Numbered from the stretch's first letter, positions 10,951 to 23,212 are shown. The stretch is DNA of 64,000 bases from Gnetum montanum (GCA_015680685.1 MNCI01005835.1:339173-403172); one strand, 5' to 3'. Numbers and translations: made by a program. Notes: generated by a model not told the origin, from the sequence alone.

Positions 10951-12913
10951 GATTAATAAATATTTTTCATTTTCTTTCATTTTGAAATTTTTTGTTTTTT
11001 AGTTTTTTACTTTTCAATTTATTATTTTTTCTTTTTATGACTAATCTCGTCTACGAATAAAACACTCATGTGGCTTGTTGGTTGAGGTGTTGTTCTATGC
11101 TATCAAGTCTTAGGTGATTAATTATCTAGATAGCAGTCCCACAACATTTACTCCCCCATTCTATTAATAAGAGGGTCCACTCTGGGTACAATGATATTCC
11201 TAGTCATTAAACTTAAAGTAATTTTGTGCTCGTTATGCCCAGAGTGAAGAATGATGGACCAAGAAGGAATGGCCAGGGTGTGACATCAAGGGGACTTGTG
11301 GATTCTCTTTGGTGACATCTGTGGCAGTTATCATGCAGCTTGGTTATACTAAGATCCCTGTAGATCTAATGAAAAATGGGAGTAAGAGTAATCAAAAGGC
11401 ACTCAATCAAGAAAAAATAATACTATTCCAAGGGGTTCCATTGGAAAGACATGCACCCATGCCTAAAGGTAGGCAGCTTCTCTGGATTAAGCATTCAAAA
11501 AAAAAGAAAAAAAGAAAATACAGAGTGTGCCAAAGTGGCCACATAAAAAGAACAAAGGAAAAAAAACGAGTGCCACAATGAAAAATCACTTCTTCCTTAA
11601 ATGAAATGCCAAGTGATCGTACGCCTTGCTGTCATTGTGCTCTTATGGTTATCCATCATTGGATGAAGCAATACGATGTCACTGATCAGAGGAATGAACT
11701 TGGTCCTCATTTTGGAGTGACTGGCAAATGACACACTAATCATGCCTTACACGTAGGATTCATTGTGCCTGGGGTCAGTTACCTCATGCCCCAATGTTTG
11801 CAATCCCTTCTAAAATCCACCTCACCTCGCTGTTCATGTAATTGGGACTTGTGTCTTGTATAGCATTGAATTCATATCTCATCACGATGGTATCTACATG
11901 TGTGTGTTTTGTGGAAGTGGTGTGGATTACATTTAACCCTTCTAGTGCCTATAGACATTTTAAGGCGTGGTTACATAAGGGCATTATAGGTAGAAACCTG
12001 CTTTGGGGAGGACCCACTTGTGTGACCTCTGTAATTTGCACTTGTAACACATCTTCCACACATCATCTTATACCCTCTAAGCATAACAAACGTTCTTCTT
12101 TCCCTTGGCACCCTTCCAGTTCAAGCGTTCCTATGAGCTAACACATGTTCTTTTTCCCCTACTCTTCATGATTCTCATTGTTGGATTTTACGCCATTATA
12201 CTCTTGGTGCCTTTAGGCTTAGTTTGTATTACCCTGGACCCCTTTACATTGACCTACACGTCCTCAATCTCTACCTTGGAGTTTCAAAAATTATTTAAAT
12301 TTTTTTAAAAAAATTCGGTAAATTTTACAAGTGCCCTATTTTTTGTAGGACATGATATCGGGTCCCCGCTAGTGGGTATGCGATATCGTGTCCTTAAAAA
12401 ATATATATACAAGGACCCCTCATGCCTGTCAACATCATTTGTAACTATTCACACAAGGGAAGTTTTTCAAATTTCCTTCTACGACTTACGATTGCACATT
12501 TCTCGCTTCACTAACCATAACTTGCTCATTGGTGCTCTGATTTTCATTCCGTTTGAACCTACTTAAACTCAAAGTGTTCAGCTTAGTCGTGGGGGAGGGG
12601 TACATGCTAAATTGTGTATCAATTTTTTGAAATTCGTCATCGCCCAAAGGACATTGTCAAGGGTAATTATTTATAAACATAATAATAAACATGTGCCAAA
12701 AACAATTTCATCTCCTTATCTATACCAAGAAATTAATCTCTGAAACCACCTAAGCAAAGTGGACCAAATATTAAAACCTTGTGGGGACATTTCCATCAAA
12801 TCTCTTAACTTTACAATCACACGGAATCAAACTTAACTCATTAAGGTAAGAAGTAAGGTATAACTTAATTTTGGTAAGCAACCTTACTAATGATTGGCCC
12901 TGTGTGATTGCAA
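10951..12913 (+). other. E3 non-coding spacer between gag and ORF2
   Basis: About 2 kb without a supported gene, alignable with the spacers of E2 (minus strand), E4 and E5. Shared blocks include the stretch near 11090-11140 (ctatcaagtcttaggtgatt), the ggacccactt block near 12010, and a block near 11850 (gtcttgtatagcattgaatt). A GATATC-TATA module is at 12350-12412 and a PPT-like motif at 12582-12595. Open frames here are short and not conserved. Confidence 0.6.
12350..12412 (+). promoter_or_regulatory. Candidate internal promoter module upstream of ORF2 in E3
   Basis: Two GATATCG motifs, similar to those of the family's U3, are followed at once by an AT-rich TATA-like string (aaaaaatatatatac). 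The module sits about 500 bp before the ORF2 start. A matching GATATC block occurs in the spacers of E2 (17222-17345) and E5 (60945-61010). Function is inferred only from the resemblance to U3. Confidence 0.35.
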
Positions 12914-15712
12914 ATGGCCCCAAAGTGTGGACAACAAGAAGGTCCCTCTCAAGGTGTGCTTAAGCAACCTAGGAGAAGTAAAGGACAAATGCCTACTAAA
13001 CAACATGCAGAGTAGGAGGAATAATCATTCAGTATCCATCAAGAAGAAGGCCCTACCACTGTACAACCAAGACAGGTAGAAGGAGGAGCTACTGCAGTGC
13101 CTAAATAGGGACGACACCTCACTTTGCCCCTGGAATGTGTCTAGGCCATCCATGAAAGGTCCACATCAGCTGTAGTGATCGTGGAATTAAAATTTGGACC
13201 TTTCATGGAATTTGCTTCTGCGGCTGTTAGGGACCACCTCAAGGGGTCTCCATTATGGCCTATCCTCTTCAAAAGTAGTGCTTGGTACTTAGGAGAAATG
13301 TACCAATTCTAGCACAATAAAGAAGAATGCACCACAGTTAACATTTGTGGTAGGTCTGTTGATTTCTCCATCCAAGCCATTTTGGAAGTGTTAAACCTTC
13401 CGAATACAGGGCCAAAGGTTGCTTGTCTATCCACTTGCTTTGATGCTGATGCACAAAAGGTTTGGTTAGATAGGGTGTATGGTAAAGAAGATAAGACCTA
13501 TGGAGAGTTTACATTGGAAGAGAAAATCTACTTTAAAATTGGAACTTATCATACCTTCCCCAAAAAAGGGTTAAACAGAATTTCAACATATGAGGCAAGA
13601 GGATGTGCGATATTGATGGAAAAGCTTAATGCTAACCTACCTCATCTATATTTCATGGAGATCTTAAGGTGGTTTGAAGAGTGTAAGATAGGTAAGTTTG
13701 CATTACCCTTCCCTTGTCTCATCAGGAAGTTGTGCAAGTGTGCTGGTATTCGAGGATACACTAATGATGTCCTCAAGAAAGCCCAAAATGCTTCATATGC
13801 TGAACTACTAAAGCCACCAGCTGCAAGGAAAATTGCTGGTGAGATGTTGGGGCTAGAACAAGAGCAAGAATAGATAGTGGGGCCCCTACAACTCAGCTTG
13901 TAGGGCCCAGCCAACCTCCAAGCATGGGACCCACTCAACAACAAGAAGTAGGGTCTAGCATGAGCCAGCGAGACCAACTACCACCATCGTAGGATTACCG
14001 ATCGTCGATGAGCCATCTCAGGGCCATCGGGAAGACGGTCAGTTAGGGAAGTCGTGATGATGCAAATCTCTTCCATGTCATCGATGATACCATACAGTCC
14101 ATTGTCTCTATAGATCATGCATGGGGTGAGGTTTCCATTCAGATAAGAGGAGAGGAGAGTTATTGGTCACAACAGATTTTAGGGAATGCTGCATCCTTTT
14201 AGGTGCAACTAGAAACTGGTGAAGGGGCCATAGTGGTGGCCATGCAGCACCAAGATGCATATGGAGCCATAGAGGTGGTCACATACCACATTAAGGAATC
14301 TTTTAACATCCCTATTGTGTCATTGGTAGATTTCATAGGAGCATGGGATGCTCAAACTTTGGCCAATCCCTCAATGACTCCTGCAGAACATGAGGATGTG
14401 CTTGATCGATTGCTGAAAATAGGATAGGTGATGACATCCTTGTTTGACATCCCACAAGATGTTACAGCATCACAATTAGACCTCATCTCCACCAAAGGAA
14501 AGCTGGTTATGATAGAAATAAGGGCCAAGCACATAGAAGCAGAAGTTGCAAGACTGCAAGAAAGGCTTGTAACCTTACAAGTCGCATAGTGGGATCCCTC
14601 TCAATTCGTTCCCGCGAACCAACTGGACACCTTCAAGACTGAGCAACTCAACAAATTGCTGGCAGAGAATAAAAGGGTGGCAAAAGAAAAAGAGACGGTT
14701 GACTGAAATGCCTCTGTGGCACAAGCGCAAACTTACACACACGCCAATGCACTCAAGGCCTTACAAGAAGAAAACAAACAACTTGTTGTCAAAAATCTTT
14801 GGTTGACCTCTGTGGAGAAACAAAAGAACGTTCTCAAAGAACATTTTCAGCAGCTGCGAGAACAGTTGATCAGGGTCAACCAAGACATGAACCGTTTGGC
14901 CAGGGAAAATCGAACCCTCTCAATGGAGGAGGTACATGCCATCCATCAGAAGATGGCCATCGAAATAAGCGCATGGTAGAATGAGGCCAAGCGGCATGAA
15001 AAGTTAAAAGAGCATCTCTGAGACTAGGTGGGAATGTACAAAAAAATCATCGAGAAGGAGATCCATATGGCCAAGGTCCACATCAACACTTTCAGTGGTC
15101 CACACACTAATTGGCCAGCCATATTGGACACATGCATTTTTCCACTAGGCGGAACTTAAGACCTAGGACCTGTAGATTTAGCATCTTATAGAGTACATGG
15201 AGTTGGAAAATCTATAGTATGCCAATCTAGCCATGTTGACAGTAGGGAATCCAAGGACAGAGCTTGTGAAGTAGGTAGCTACCACCTATGCCAAGTATGA
15301 AGCAGAATTTTCAGAACATAAGAAAACATTGCAGAAGCTAGAATTCGCAAATTCTGAATTGGAGGTGGTTAAAGCAAGCTACTAAGGACAAAACGATGTT
15401 GCAATGGACTTGGCTTGACGGCTTACAGATTTTTAGGAGTACAGAGACAAAGCCAGAGCCTATGAGGAAGAACGACAGTTGTTTGTGGCTTGGTACATCA
15501 AGGCAAACAAAATGTTTCTGCAACTACCATGCCCACGAGAGGTGCCGACTCCGTCAAACATTGGAGCATTAGCATGGATGGCACAGGATCCCCAAACTGA
15601 AGAGGAGAAACTGTAGGCACTACTTCAACGTCATCAAATCCCAAAACTTGGAGCATAAGACAAGGGAAAGAAACCCATGGAGGAACCACCTCCACAAGGA
15701 ACCACATGAGTT
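12914..15712 (+). pseudogene. ORF2 of E3: plant-retroelement protein with coiled coil
   Basis: ATG at 12914 follows gtgtgattgcaa, a mutated form of the YAG-ATG signal seen in the other copies. The N-terminus is basic and polar (MAPKCGQQEGPSQG). A globular domain at 13290-13870 contains WYLGEMYQF, VDFSIQAILEVLNLPNT, CKIGKFALPFPCLIRKLCKC and YTNDVLKKAQNASYAE, resembling the Pfam 'putative plant transposon protein' or ATHILA ORF-1 families by eye. After a low-complexity Gln/Pro linker come a middle segment (14203-14580) and a long coiled coil (14640-15070, EENKQLVVKNLWLTSVEKQ). Other copies end LCPNFV. Intact length would be about 930 residues. No signal peptide or membrane segment is visible, so an envelope role is not supported. 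Stops and one or more frameshifts make it a pseudogene. Confidence 0.75.
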
Positions 15713-15884
15713 ACACCCAATTTTGTAATTTTGGGAAATTTGCATTTTTTGTGTGGTGTCCAAATTTTGTTCTATTGAGTCCGCTATAGCATCAATAGAT
15801 TCCCTGTCAGTCAATAATCCCATACCTATCCACTGTGTAATTAATGGGGCTTGTTCTCATTTTGACTTGAGGACGAGTTTTCAT

Positions 15885-15900
15885 TCAGTTATGGGGGTAT
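15885..15900 (+). promoter_or_regulatory. Polypurine tract of E3
   Basis: TTCAGTTATGGGGGTA directly precedes the 3' LTR. Confidence 0.75.
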
Positions 15901-16777
15901 GATGAATTGTGATTCATTTGGTTGCGATATTGGACCCATGATATTGGATACGCGATATCGCATCCAACAATGATATCGGATATGTGATATCATGGTTCTT
16001 TTGTGGGCCTATAAATACACATGTAGGCACATGGGAAAAGGAATCTTGAGTTAGTTTTTAGGAGTCAAGTTTAGTGTAGGATCTTTTTGTCATTTTTCCT
16101 CTCGACCCTCTCTCCTAGTGCATGCTCGCAGTGTGGTGATTGTAATTGTATGACATCCTTTATTCAAATGTGACGTACTTGGACATGCACATGACCGGAA
16201 ATAAAGATCAAGATTACTTCATCATTGTAGCATTCACTTAGTTTAATTATTTAATTGTTATTGTTATTTATTGCTTTTGTAGTTAATACCTCTTCACCAT
16301 AAACTCCTTAAATGCAAAATGAGTATGACTTAATCACGACAATTTAAGTGTGACTACTTGGTAACCCAGTAGCATACCTAGGATCTACGTTTGGTAATCC
16401 TAGTAGTAGTCGTGCATGAGGTCCAAGATGTGTACGAATGATTAAGGAATGGATGCTCATCACACTTAGGCTAGTTTAGATTCTCTCCCCCTATCCCCTC
16501 TTAGTATAACTCTCTCTTCCTTTTCCTCCTAGCTTAATTAAAGATTATTTTCCATTTCTTCTTGGAGTAGCATTAGTTTAGAACACATCATACACCTCAC
16601 TATGGACTAAACCATACATGACAAAGCAACTACTAGTCCAGGTGGGAAGACAGCGAACTGCGACCAACAAGTAACTATCTAGATACCACAATTAGCACGT
16701 CTGCGAAGTTCGACCGGATTGTGTGTGAAACGCTCGTATTTGTATGGTTGAGTGTAGGGGTACCTCACCACTCATCA
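15901..16777 (+). repeat. 3' LTR of E3
   Basis: 877 bp from TGATGAATTG to CACTCATCA, pairing with 7988-8833. U3 has an extra GATATC unit relative to the 5' LTR. TATA box at 16010-16017. Confidence 0.9.
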
Positions 16778-16782
16778 AGTTC
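16778..16782 (+). repeat. Right target-site duplication of E3
   Basis: AGTTC, pairing with AGTTA at 7983-7987 (one mismatch). Confidence 0.7.
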
Positions 16783-17051
16783 CATAATCACAGTTGCTGA
16801 TGTGGACCTTTCATGAGTTTCCTGAATACATTCTAGAGATAATGTGAGATGTTGTCCTTGTTCAGGTGCCCTACTGTCTACACCTTCGGCATGTCCTAAT
16901 TGCACGGTAATAGGAGGTTCCTGATGCATTCTGAATGATTGTGCCGCTTGCTCTATATGTTCTTCGAAAGACGTGTGGCCTCTACCTCTCCTTGGTGGTT
17001 TGGATGCACCTTGAGAGGGTTCTCCTTACTGTCCTCTTTTAGGAGCCATCT
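16778..17051 (-). pseudogene. ORF2 of E2, N-terminal part
   Basis: The minus-strand ATG at 17051-17049 follows gtgtgattgtag. The protein begins MAPKRGQ and has a basic Arg-rich stretch (PPRRGRGH), like the N-termini of the other ORF2 copies. It breaks at 16778 where E3 is inserted and resumes at 7987. An in-frame stop lies a few codons after the start. Confidence 0.7.
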
Positions 17052-18765
17052 ACAATCACACGAGATCGATTATTAGTAAGGCTATTTACAAAATTTGATT
17101 TATACCTTATTCCGTGCCCTTAATAGATTCATTTCTGGCTTAGTGTGATTTAGAGTCAGAGATTTTCACGAAAATTCCCTTAAAATTTTTGATATTGGGC
17201 CTAATTTTGATTAGGTGACTCTAAAAAAATAATTTACCTGATAGTGCATACATGATATCGCATACCTAATAGCACAGACCCGATATCGCATCGGACCTGA
17301 TATCGAGTACCTGATATTGTGTCCCTTTGAAAATAGGGTACTTGGAAAAAGTGATGAATTTTCAAATTTCCAAGGTCACAAATGAAGGATTTAAGGTTAA
17401 TTTCAAAGATCTAGGGTAATATCGAAGAGACCTAAAGGCACCAAAAGTGTAATGAAGTGGAATTTGACAATGAAATTCAAGAGTAGGATGAGGAAGAAGG
17501 ACATGTTGTGGTGCATAGGAACATTGGAATTTAAAATGATGATAACGGGAAAGATTATTGTAGCAATGCAATACTTGAAGGGTATAAGATTATGTGGTGA
17601 TGTGCAAAGAGGGCAAATTACAAAAGTTACACAAGTGGGTCCTCCCCAAAGCAGGTTCCTACCTATCATGCCCTTACGTAACCACACCTAAAAATGTATG
17701 TAGGTACTAAAAGGGTTAAATGTCATCCACACCAATTCCACGAAACACATAGATGTAAATATCACCGATATGAGGTATGAGTTATATGCTACACAAGACA
17801 CAAGTCAAAAATACATGAACAATGAGATGAGGCGAATTATAGAAGGGATTGCAGAGATCGGGACATGAGGTAACTGACCTATGGCATAATGAATCCTAAG
17901 TGTAGGGCGTGATTAATGTGTCATTAGCCCGTCGCTCCAAAATCAAGACCAAGTCCATTTCTCTAATTAGTGACATCGCATTATTTCATCCAATGATGGA
18001 CAACCAGAAAAGCACCATGACAACAAGGTGGATGATTACTTGGCATTTTGTCCAAGGGAGGAGTGTTTTGGAATTACTTGGCAGCATGTTTTTTTTTCCT
18101 TTGATTGTTTCTTTGATGTTTTATTTTCTTTTCCTTTTCTTTGCTTTTCTTTTCTTCTTTTAGCCACTTTGGCACTTTGTCCTTTCCAACAGTGAACCAG
18201 AGAAACCGCCAACCTTCAGGCATGGGTGCATGTCTTTCCAGTGGGACCCCTAGAATAGCATTGAGGTTCTTTATTGAGCACCTTTATTACTCTTACTCCC
18301 ATTTTTCATTAGATCTACAAAGATCTTAGTACAACCAGGCTGCATGATAGCACCTATATATGTCACCAAAAAGAATCCACAAATCTCCTTAATGTCACAT
18401 CCTAACCATTCCTTCTTAGTCTATCATTTTTTACTCTAGGCAAGATGAGCACCAAATTTTTTTAAGTTGTCATGATGACAAGAATATCATCATTCCCAGA
18501 GTAGAACCTCTTATTAATAGAATGGGTGGGTGGATGTTGTGGGCTCATTGTCCAAATAATTAATCACCTAAGATTTGATAGCATAGAACAACACCTCGAC
18601 CAACGAGTCACATGAGTGTTTTATTCATAGATGAGGTTACCCATAAAAAGATAAAACAACAAATAAAAAGATAAAATAAAAAATTGAAAGATGAAGAATT
18701 GGAAAACAAAAAATTATAAAATCAAAGAAAATAAGAAACATTTACTAATTATGCTTGTCAGAATA
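17052..18765 (-). other. E2 non-coding spacer
   Basis: Aligns on the minus strand with the E3 and E4 spacers. It contains five GATATC or GATATT motifs at 17222-17345. Short open frames here are not conserved among copies. The mid-spacer PPT-like motif found in E1, E3, E4 and E5 is not visible. Confidence 0.55.
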
Positions 18766-20949
18766 GAGGGTTTCCCCCATAACTAATCTTTTGAGTATGG
18801 CTAGAATTAATAAATGGAAAATTTGGATCCAAGCATTTTGGGAACATTGGAGTTCGATAATATCCAAACCACTGGGTGTCCTTTTATGTGGTGGTTGGAA
18901 TGTACCCAAATTGGGGTTCACACACTTGATTAAAGTAAGCATAGTGAGGCAGATTATAAGATGTGTTCATGTGATAAGGAGCTAACCCACTGTGGCACCC
19001 ATGATCGTAAGATGGTATGCAAGGATCGACATGTCTTCCTATGTGGCTATATTCATTAGGCCGCATGGGTGTTGGAGTGTCACTTGATGGCCCGGATAAA
19101 GTAATAGGAGATGTTGAGTTTGAGGATGCAGATGCATCACAATGTTAAACTTGTGCTGAGTTGGAGGATGCAGTGGTTTCGAAACCATGTTGTCTCTTTC
19201 TACGGTCATGCCTAAAGAATGAACACTTTCTATGTTGTCGAGGACCTTCACTGCTGTTGATAGTAGCAACACAAGTAACGTTTGTGGGTTGGTGCTGTGG
19301 TGCAAAACCTTCTGGCACAACTGGTGGTGATGTGGAAGGAGGTGAAGGATGAGAATATTGAGGGTCAAAAAAAATGTAAGGAACATGAGGTGGTGATCTT
19401 GTTGGAAAGGACATAGGTTGATAGTACTCAAGAGAATGATAATGATGAGATGAAGTAAAGGATGTTGACGTAGTTGGGGAAACAGGATGCTGAACATAAT
19501 GAACGTTTGGCATCGGAACATATGAAGGGTATTGTCGGTTTAGCAGTGGCCTCCCCCACAACTGGGGTTTTCACCACTATGGTTGAATACGATATTTTTG
19601 TACAAAGTCTAGATGTAACATTCCTCCCCAATGCTCATGTAAATGTGACAAGACTGGGCATTGGCCTTTGGAGTGATTGTACAAGCAAACATTACATTGA
19701 TATGTATGATTGGTAGTTGAGCTCCTATTCTTATTGTCTTCAACCCTTCATTCTGATTGTTGCGTGGTGTCCTATCCTGTTTCTTGATTTGACATAGTGC
19801 CACCTCTAATAATGTTGGCATACTCTCCACATTTTTCATGTACCCATTCTGTCATCTTATTAATCTTTGCCTCAATTTCATCTAGTGATTGTAGTATTGG
19901 CAAAGATAGAGATGGTTTCACCTCCTCGAGATGAGTTGATTTCTCATCTTTATGATCATGGACCTTTGCAAGTTTGAAATTGTGGTCCAGTTTAGAGCTT
20001 TCAACATTCTCCCATTTAGCTATTTCTCCTTATTCTTTTGCTACTTGCTTGATAAGCTCTTGGAATTGGTGGGTTCATAGCTCATATAGTTGACCTAGGG
20101 CATACATCCCTATGGTCTCCCTTGTTTCATTACGGAGCCCATCCATGATGTGATACATTAGCCTTTCCTTAGAGAACCCATGACCTAGGCATTTGTTAAC
20201 AAAGAGTAATATCTTTCTAAGGCCATGTTTAAGGGTTCATGTTGTGCTTGTTTCCACTCTTGGATTTATCTCCTCAAGGCTGACAATCTTGCATAGGTTT
20301 GATATCTTTCAGTGAAGAGTTCTACCATTGTCGGCCAACGTCGAATTGATTTTGGTTTTAAGGACATATACCATACTTTTTCTTGGCCAATGAGTGTTGT
20401 AGGAAAGAGCTTAAGTTTTTTCCATCCATTATCAATATTGTTCCATACACAGGCATCATGAAAGGCTTGTAAATGATGTTGCGAATCTAAATCATAGCCT
20501 CTTGAAAACTTGGGAAAGTTGTTTAAATCAAGCTTGGGTAGACGGCTATCCTTGCGATGCCTATGGGATATTCGAATAGCCTCCTGTATATGCATTAGGC
20601 TCTTAGTGGCCAGTAGGGGTTCATCATCACTAGGTAGGTTATGAGTTTGTGAGTTGGAACGATGTTGTCTTCGTTTATGTTAATGTTCCTGACTTTGCCC
20701 ATGGGCTTAATTTTTATTTCAACATTGTCCCCTTGAAAGATGATCATCCGTGCCACGACTTGATGTCAAAGGAGTGTCAGAGTTGGATGACAAGAGTCCT
20801 TGAATATTGTTGGGGTGCTCATGAACATAGGGTATCCCTGCATAAGATTGAGTACTCCAAACATTGTCTTCATCATCATACAATTTGTTAGTTCTCCAAT
20901 GAATTACCATACTAGTTGTTGCATTACCGTAGTCTTGTGAGAGAGACAT
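18766..20949 (-). pseudogene. gag of E2
   Basis: The minus-strand ATG at 20949 gives MSLSQDYGNATTS. The gag core is at about 20595-20266 (KLDLNNFPKFSRGYDLD, ERYQTYARLSALRR). The zinc-knuckle-like CNVCLYNHSKGQC is near 19700-19660, followed by a Pro/Ser/Tyr-rich tail (19561-19145) that ends near 18766 with a YGGNPLF-type terminus. Frameshifts and stops interrupt it. No protease domain is present. It is collinear with the E3 and E4 gag genes. Confidence 0.75.
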
Positions 20950-21062
20950 TGTTGTAAATCATGTATGACTTATTTGCAATTACTTTCTTTTTAAAAGATA
21001 TATCGTCAAGGCTTTGTTACAGCGATCTTGAATGATGTAACTACTCTAAATAACTAGCACCA

Positions 21063-21080
21063 TCCCTGGAAACGGTGCCA
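21063..21080 (-). promoter_or_regulatory. Primer binding site of E2, tRNA-Asp type
   Basis: The minus strand reads TGGCACCGTTTCCAGGGA next to the 5' LTR, a degenerate version of the tRNA-Asp site in E3. Confidence 0.7.
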
Positions 21081-21081
21081 A

Positions 21082-21936
21082 TGATGAGTGGCAAGGTACC
21101 TCTACACTCAACCATACGAATACGAGTGTGTAAGCATGATCCGGTTGAACTCCATAGATAGACTAGTTGTGGTATCTAGATAGTTACACGTTGATCGCAG
21201 TTCGCTGTCTTCTCACCTAGACTAGTATTTGCTTATCATGTATGGTTTTGTCTAAAGTGATGTGTATGATATGATTTCTAACAGTAGGCTACTCCTAGGG
21301 GCAATGGAAGATAATCTTGATTAAACTAATAAGTAATAGGAAATGAAGTCTAAGCTAGCCTAAGTGCAATGAGCATCCTTCCTTAATCATCGTACGCATC
21401 TTAGACCTCATGTACTACTTCTGGGATTACCAAGTGCACATTACTTGAGCACTCCTAAACACGCTACTGGGTTACCAAGTAGTTACACTTCAACGTTCGT
21501 GATTAAGTTGTACTCATTCCACATTTAACAACAGGAATAGTAAATGACGGTAAAGAAATATTAACTAAGAAAATAATAAATAACAATAACAATTAAACAA
21601 TTAAAAAACTAAGTGAATGCTGCAATGATGGAGTAATCTTGATCTTTATTGCCGATCATGTGTGTGTCCAAGTGCATCACACTCGAATAAAGGTTCCATA
21701 CAATTAGAATCATCACACTGTGGGCATGCACTAGGAAAGAACTGAAATGAATTGAAAACTGACAAAAAGACTCTACACTTATCGACTCCTCCCTTTTCCT
21801 ATGCACCCAAATATGGTATTTATATGCCTAAACAGGAATCACGATATCGTGTATTCGATATCGTTACCTAGGCTATGATATCGCATACCCGATATCAAGA
21901 ATTTGATATCGGGGCCTGGAAAAACACGATTCATCA
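21082..21936 (-). repeat. 5' LTR of E2
   Basis: 855 bp, running (in + coordinates) from TGATGAGTGG to TTCATCA. TATA box on the minus strand at 21817-21824; GATATC motifs at 21843-21907. It pairs with 4514-5350. Confidence 0.85.
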
Positions 21937-23212
21937 CTAAGTATTAGGGTTTTTTTTTGTTTTTCAGAAACATAAACCATTCTTCATTCTATATTTTAAA
22001 TGAAAGCCATTTTCATCTAGTTTCTTCCATTCAAAGCTTTTTTCCATTAAAAGTTTCTAGTGAGTTGGTTCAGTGAGAAGTGAAAATATATGCTAGGCAT
22101 TTTTGAGCAAGAAAGAAAGCTAATAAAAAGATTTTGAAAGGCCTTACAACATTGTAAGGAATTTTATTTTATTTCCTTTTTATGTAGTTACCCTACTTTA
22201 TTGTAGATTTTGTACTCTTTATGTATGCTTCCTAATTCATCATTACTCTTTTAAAATTTTAATTAGGATATCAAGACTCTACCAAATTTTTGTCAATTTG
22301 GACTTATTTTTAAATGGAAACTTGTATTGTAAACTTGTCTAGATAATTTTTTATCTTTTTGGTGAATTTCTAGAATATGTGAAATATTTGCCCAACTTGC
22401 TACTCAAATATTTTATGATTATTTTAGATTGTTTTTTTATATAAATAGAATTTTGCAATATTTTTTGTGGAATTTTATTTATTATTGATTTTTGGCTATT
22501 TTGGAAATTTATGGATTTTTGGAACATAATAAAATAATATATATGTGACAAGGTTTACTGAGTTCATAGTGGGGACCATAAATCATTTAGATATACTTGT
22601 TTAACGGATTAGTGGAGTGTTCGTTAGTAGGATTCACCCCATGGGAATAAGGGTTTGAATAGATTTTCAACCTTGGATTTTGATTTATAAGTTTATGTGA
22701 GGCTAGAAAAATAGCTAAGACCATAGCATTAAGTAGTTGAATTTAGTGGTGTGCAATGATGCATAGTCCAGACTTATCCTTCTAATGATATGTGTGCCTC
22801 GACCATGGAGGATGTTAGTATTGATATTGTTACCAAGACCTAGCTGTGAGTGATTCATATAGTCTCATGAGGATAATTTGACATTAGTAGTGAGGGTATT
22901 CTAATATATGTTGATATATTCCTTTGGCAATGAGGGTATCCAAGACCTATTCTTTGAAGATGCTTGGATAAAATATATAACATTTGGATTTTATTGGAAA
23001 ATTTGTGACATCTTTGAACATTAAATAATTAATAGGATAATCCACTATTAGTAGTCAGGTTATCCAAGACCTTTCAATATATTCCTTTAGCAGTGAGGAT
23101 GATGAAGATTTATCCTTCAAAGATTCTTAGATAAAATATAAAATATTTAGATTTTTAGAAAATTTGTAACAATTTCGGACTTTAAAACATTTTTGCATAT
23201 TTAATTGGAAAT
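21937..23212. other. Unassigned AT-rich sequence between E2 and E5
   Basis: No coding sequence, LTR or RNA gene recognised. Long T and A runs dominate 21940-22560. The right third carries the imperfect tandem repeat listed separately. It could be ordinary intergenic DNA or a decayed element from another family. Confidence 0.5.
22919..23212. repeat. Two-copy imperfect tandem repeat, period about 163 bp
   Basis: attcctttggcaatgagg at 22919 recurs as attcctttagcagtgagg at 23081. Each is followed by a Gly-poor AT-rich stretch with gataaaatata and aaaatttgt in the same order. Copies are clearly diverged. Confidence 0.6.

Larger units (their letters stand above)
7988..16777 (+). mobile_element. 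E3: complete non-autonomous Athila-like element inserted in E2
   Basis: About 8.8 kb: 5' LTR, tRNA-Asp-type PBS, gag, spacer, ORF2, PPT, 3' LTR. Both LTRs have TG...CA ends, and a 5-bp target duplication (one mismatch) flanks the element. It has no pol genes, so any movement would have needed another element's enzymes. It inserted into ORF2 of a relative lying in the opposite orientation. Confidence 0.9.
4514..21936 (-). mobile_element. E2: full-length non-autonomous Athila-like element, split by E3
   Basis: Read on the minus strand the order is 5' LTR (21936-21082), PBS, gag (20949 down to about 18766), spacer, ORF2 (17051-16778 and 7987 to about 5484), PPT and 3' LTR (5350-4514). E3 (7988-16777) interrupts ORF2. 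No protease, reverse transcriptase or integrase is present. The 3' LTR lacks the terminal TGATGAGTG expected at 4514, and no target duplication can be matched to the right flank (ctaag at 21937). Confidence 0.85.

Noticed and set aside
12894-13079. Small open frame overlapping the ORF2 start in E3
   Set aside because: Wrong frame; the ORF2 frame from 12914 aligns with the other copies.
12914-15712. ORF2 as an envelope glycoprotein
   Set aside because: The position fits, but no signal peptide or membrane-spanning segment is visible, and the coiled coil alone is not evidence for an envelope.
21937-23212. Host gene or tRNA between the two blocks
   Set aside because: AT-rich with stops in all frames, no splice-like exon series and no cloverleaf seen.
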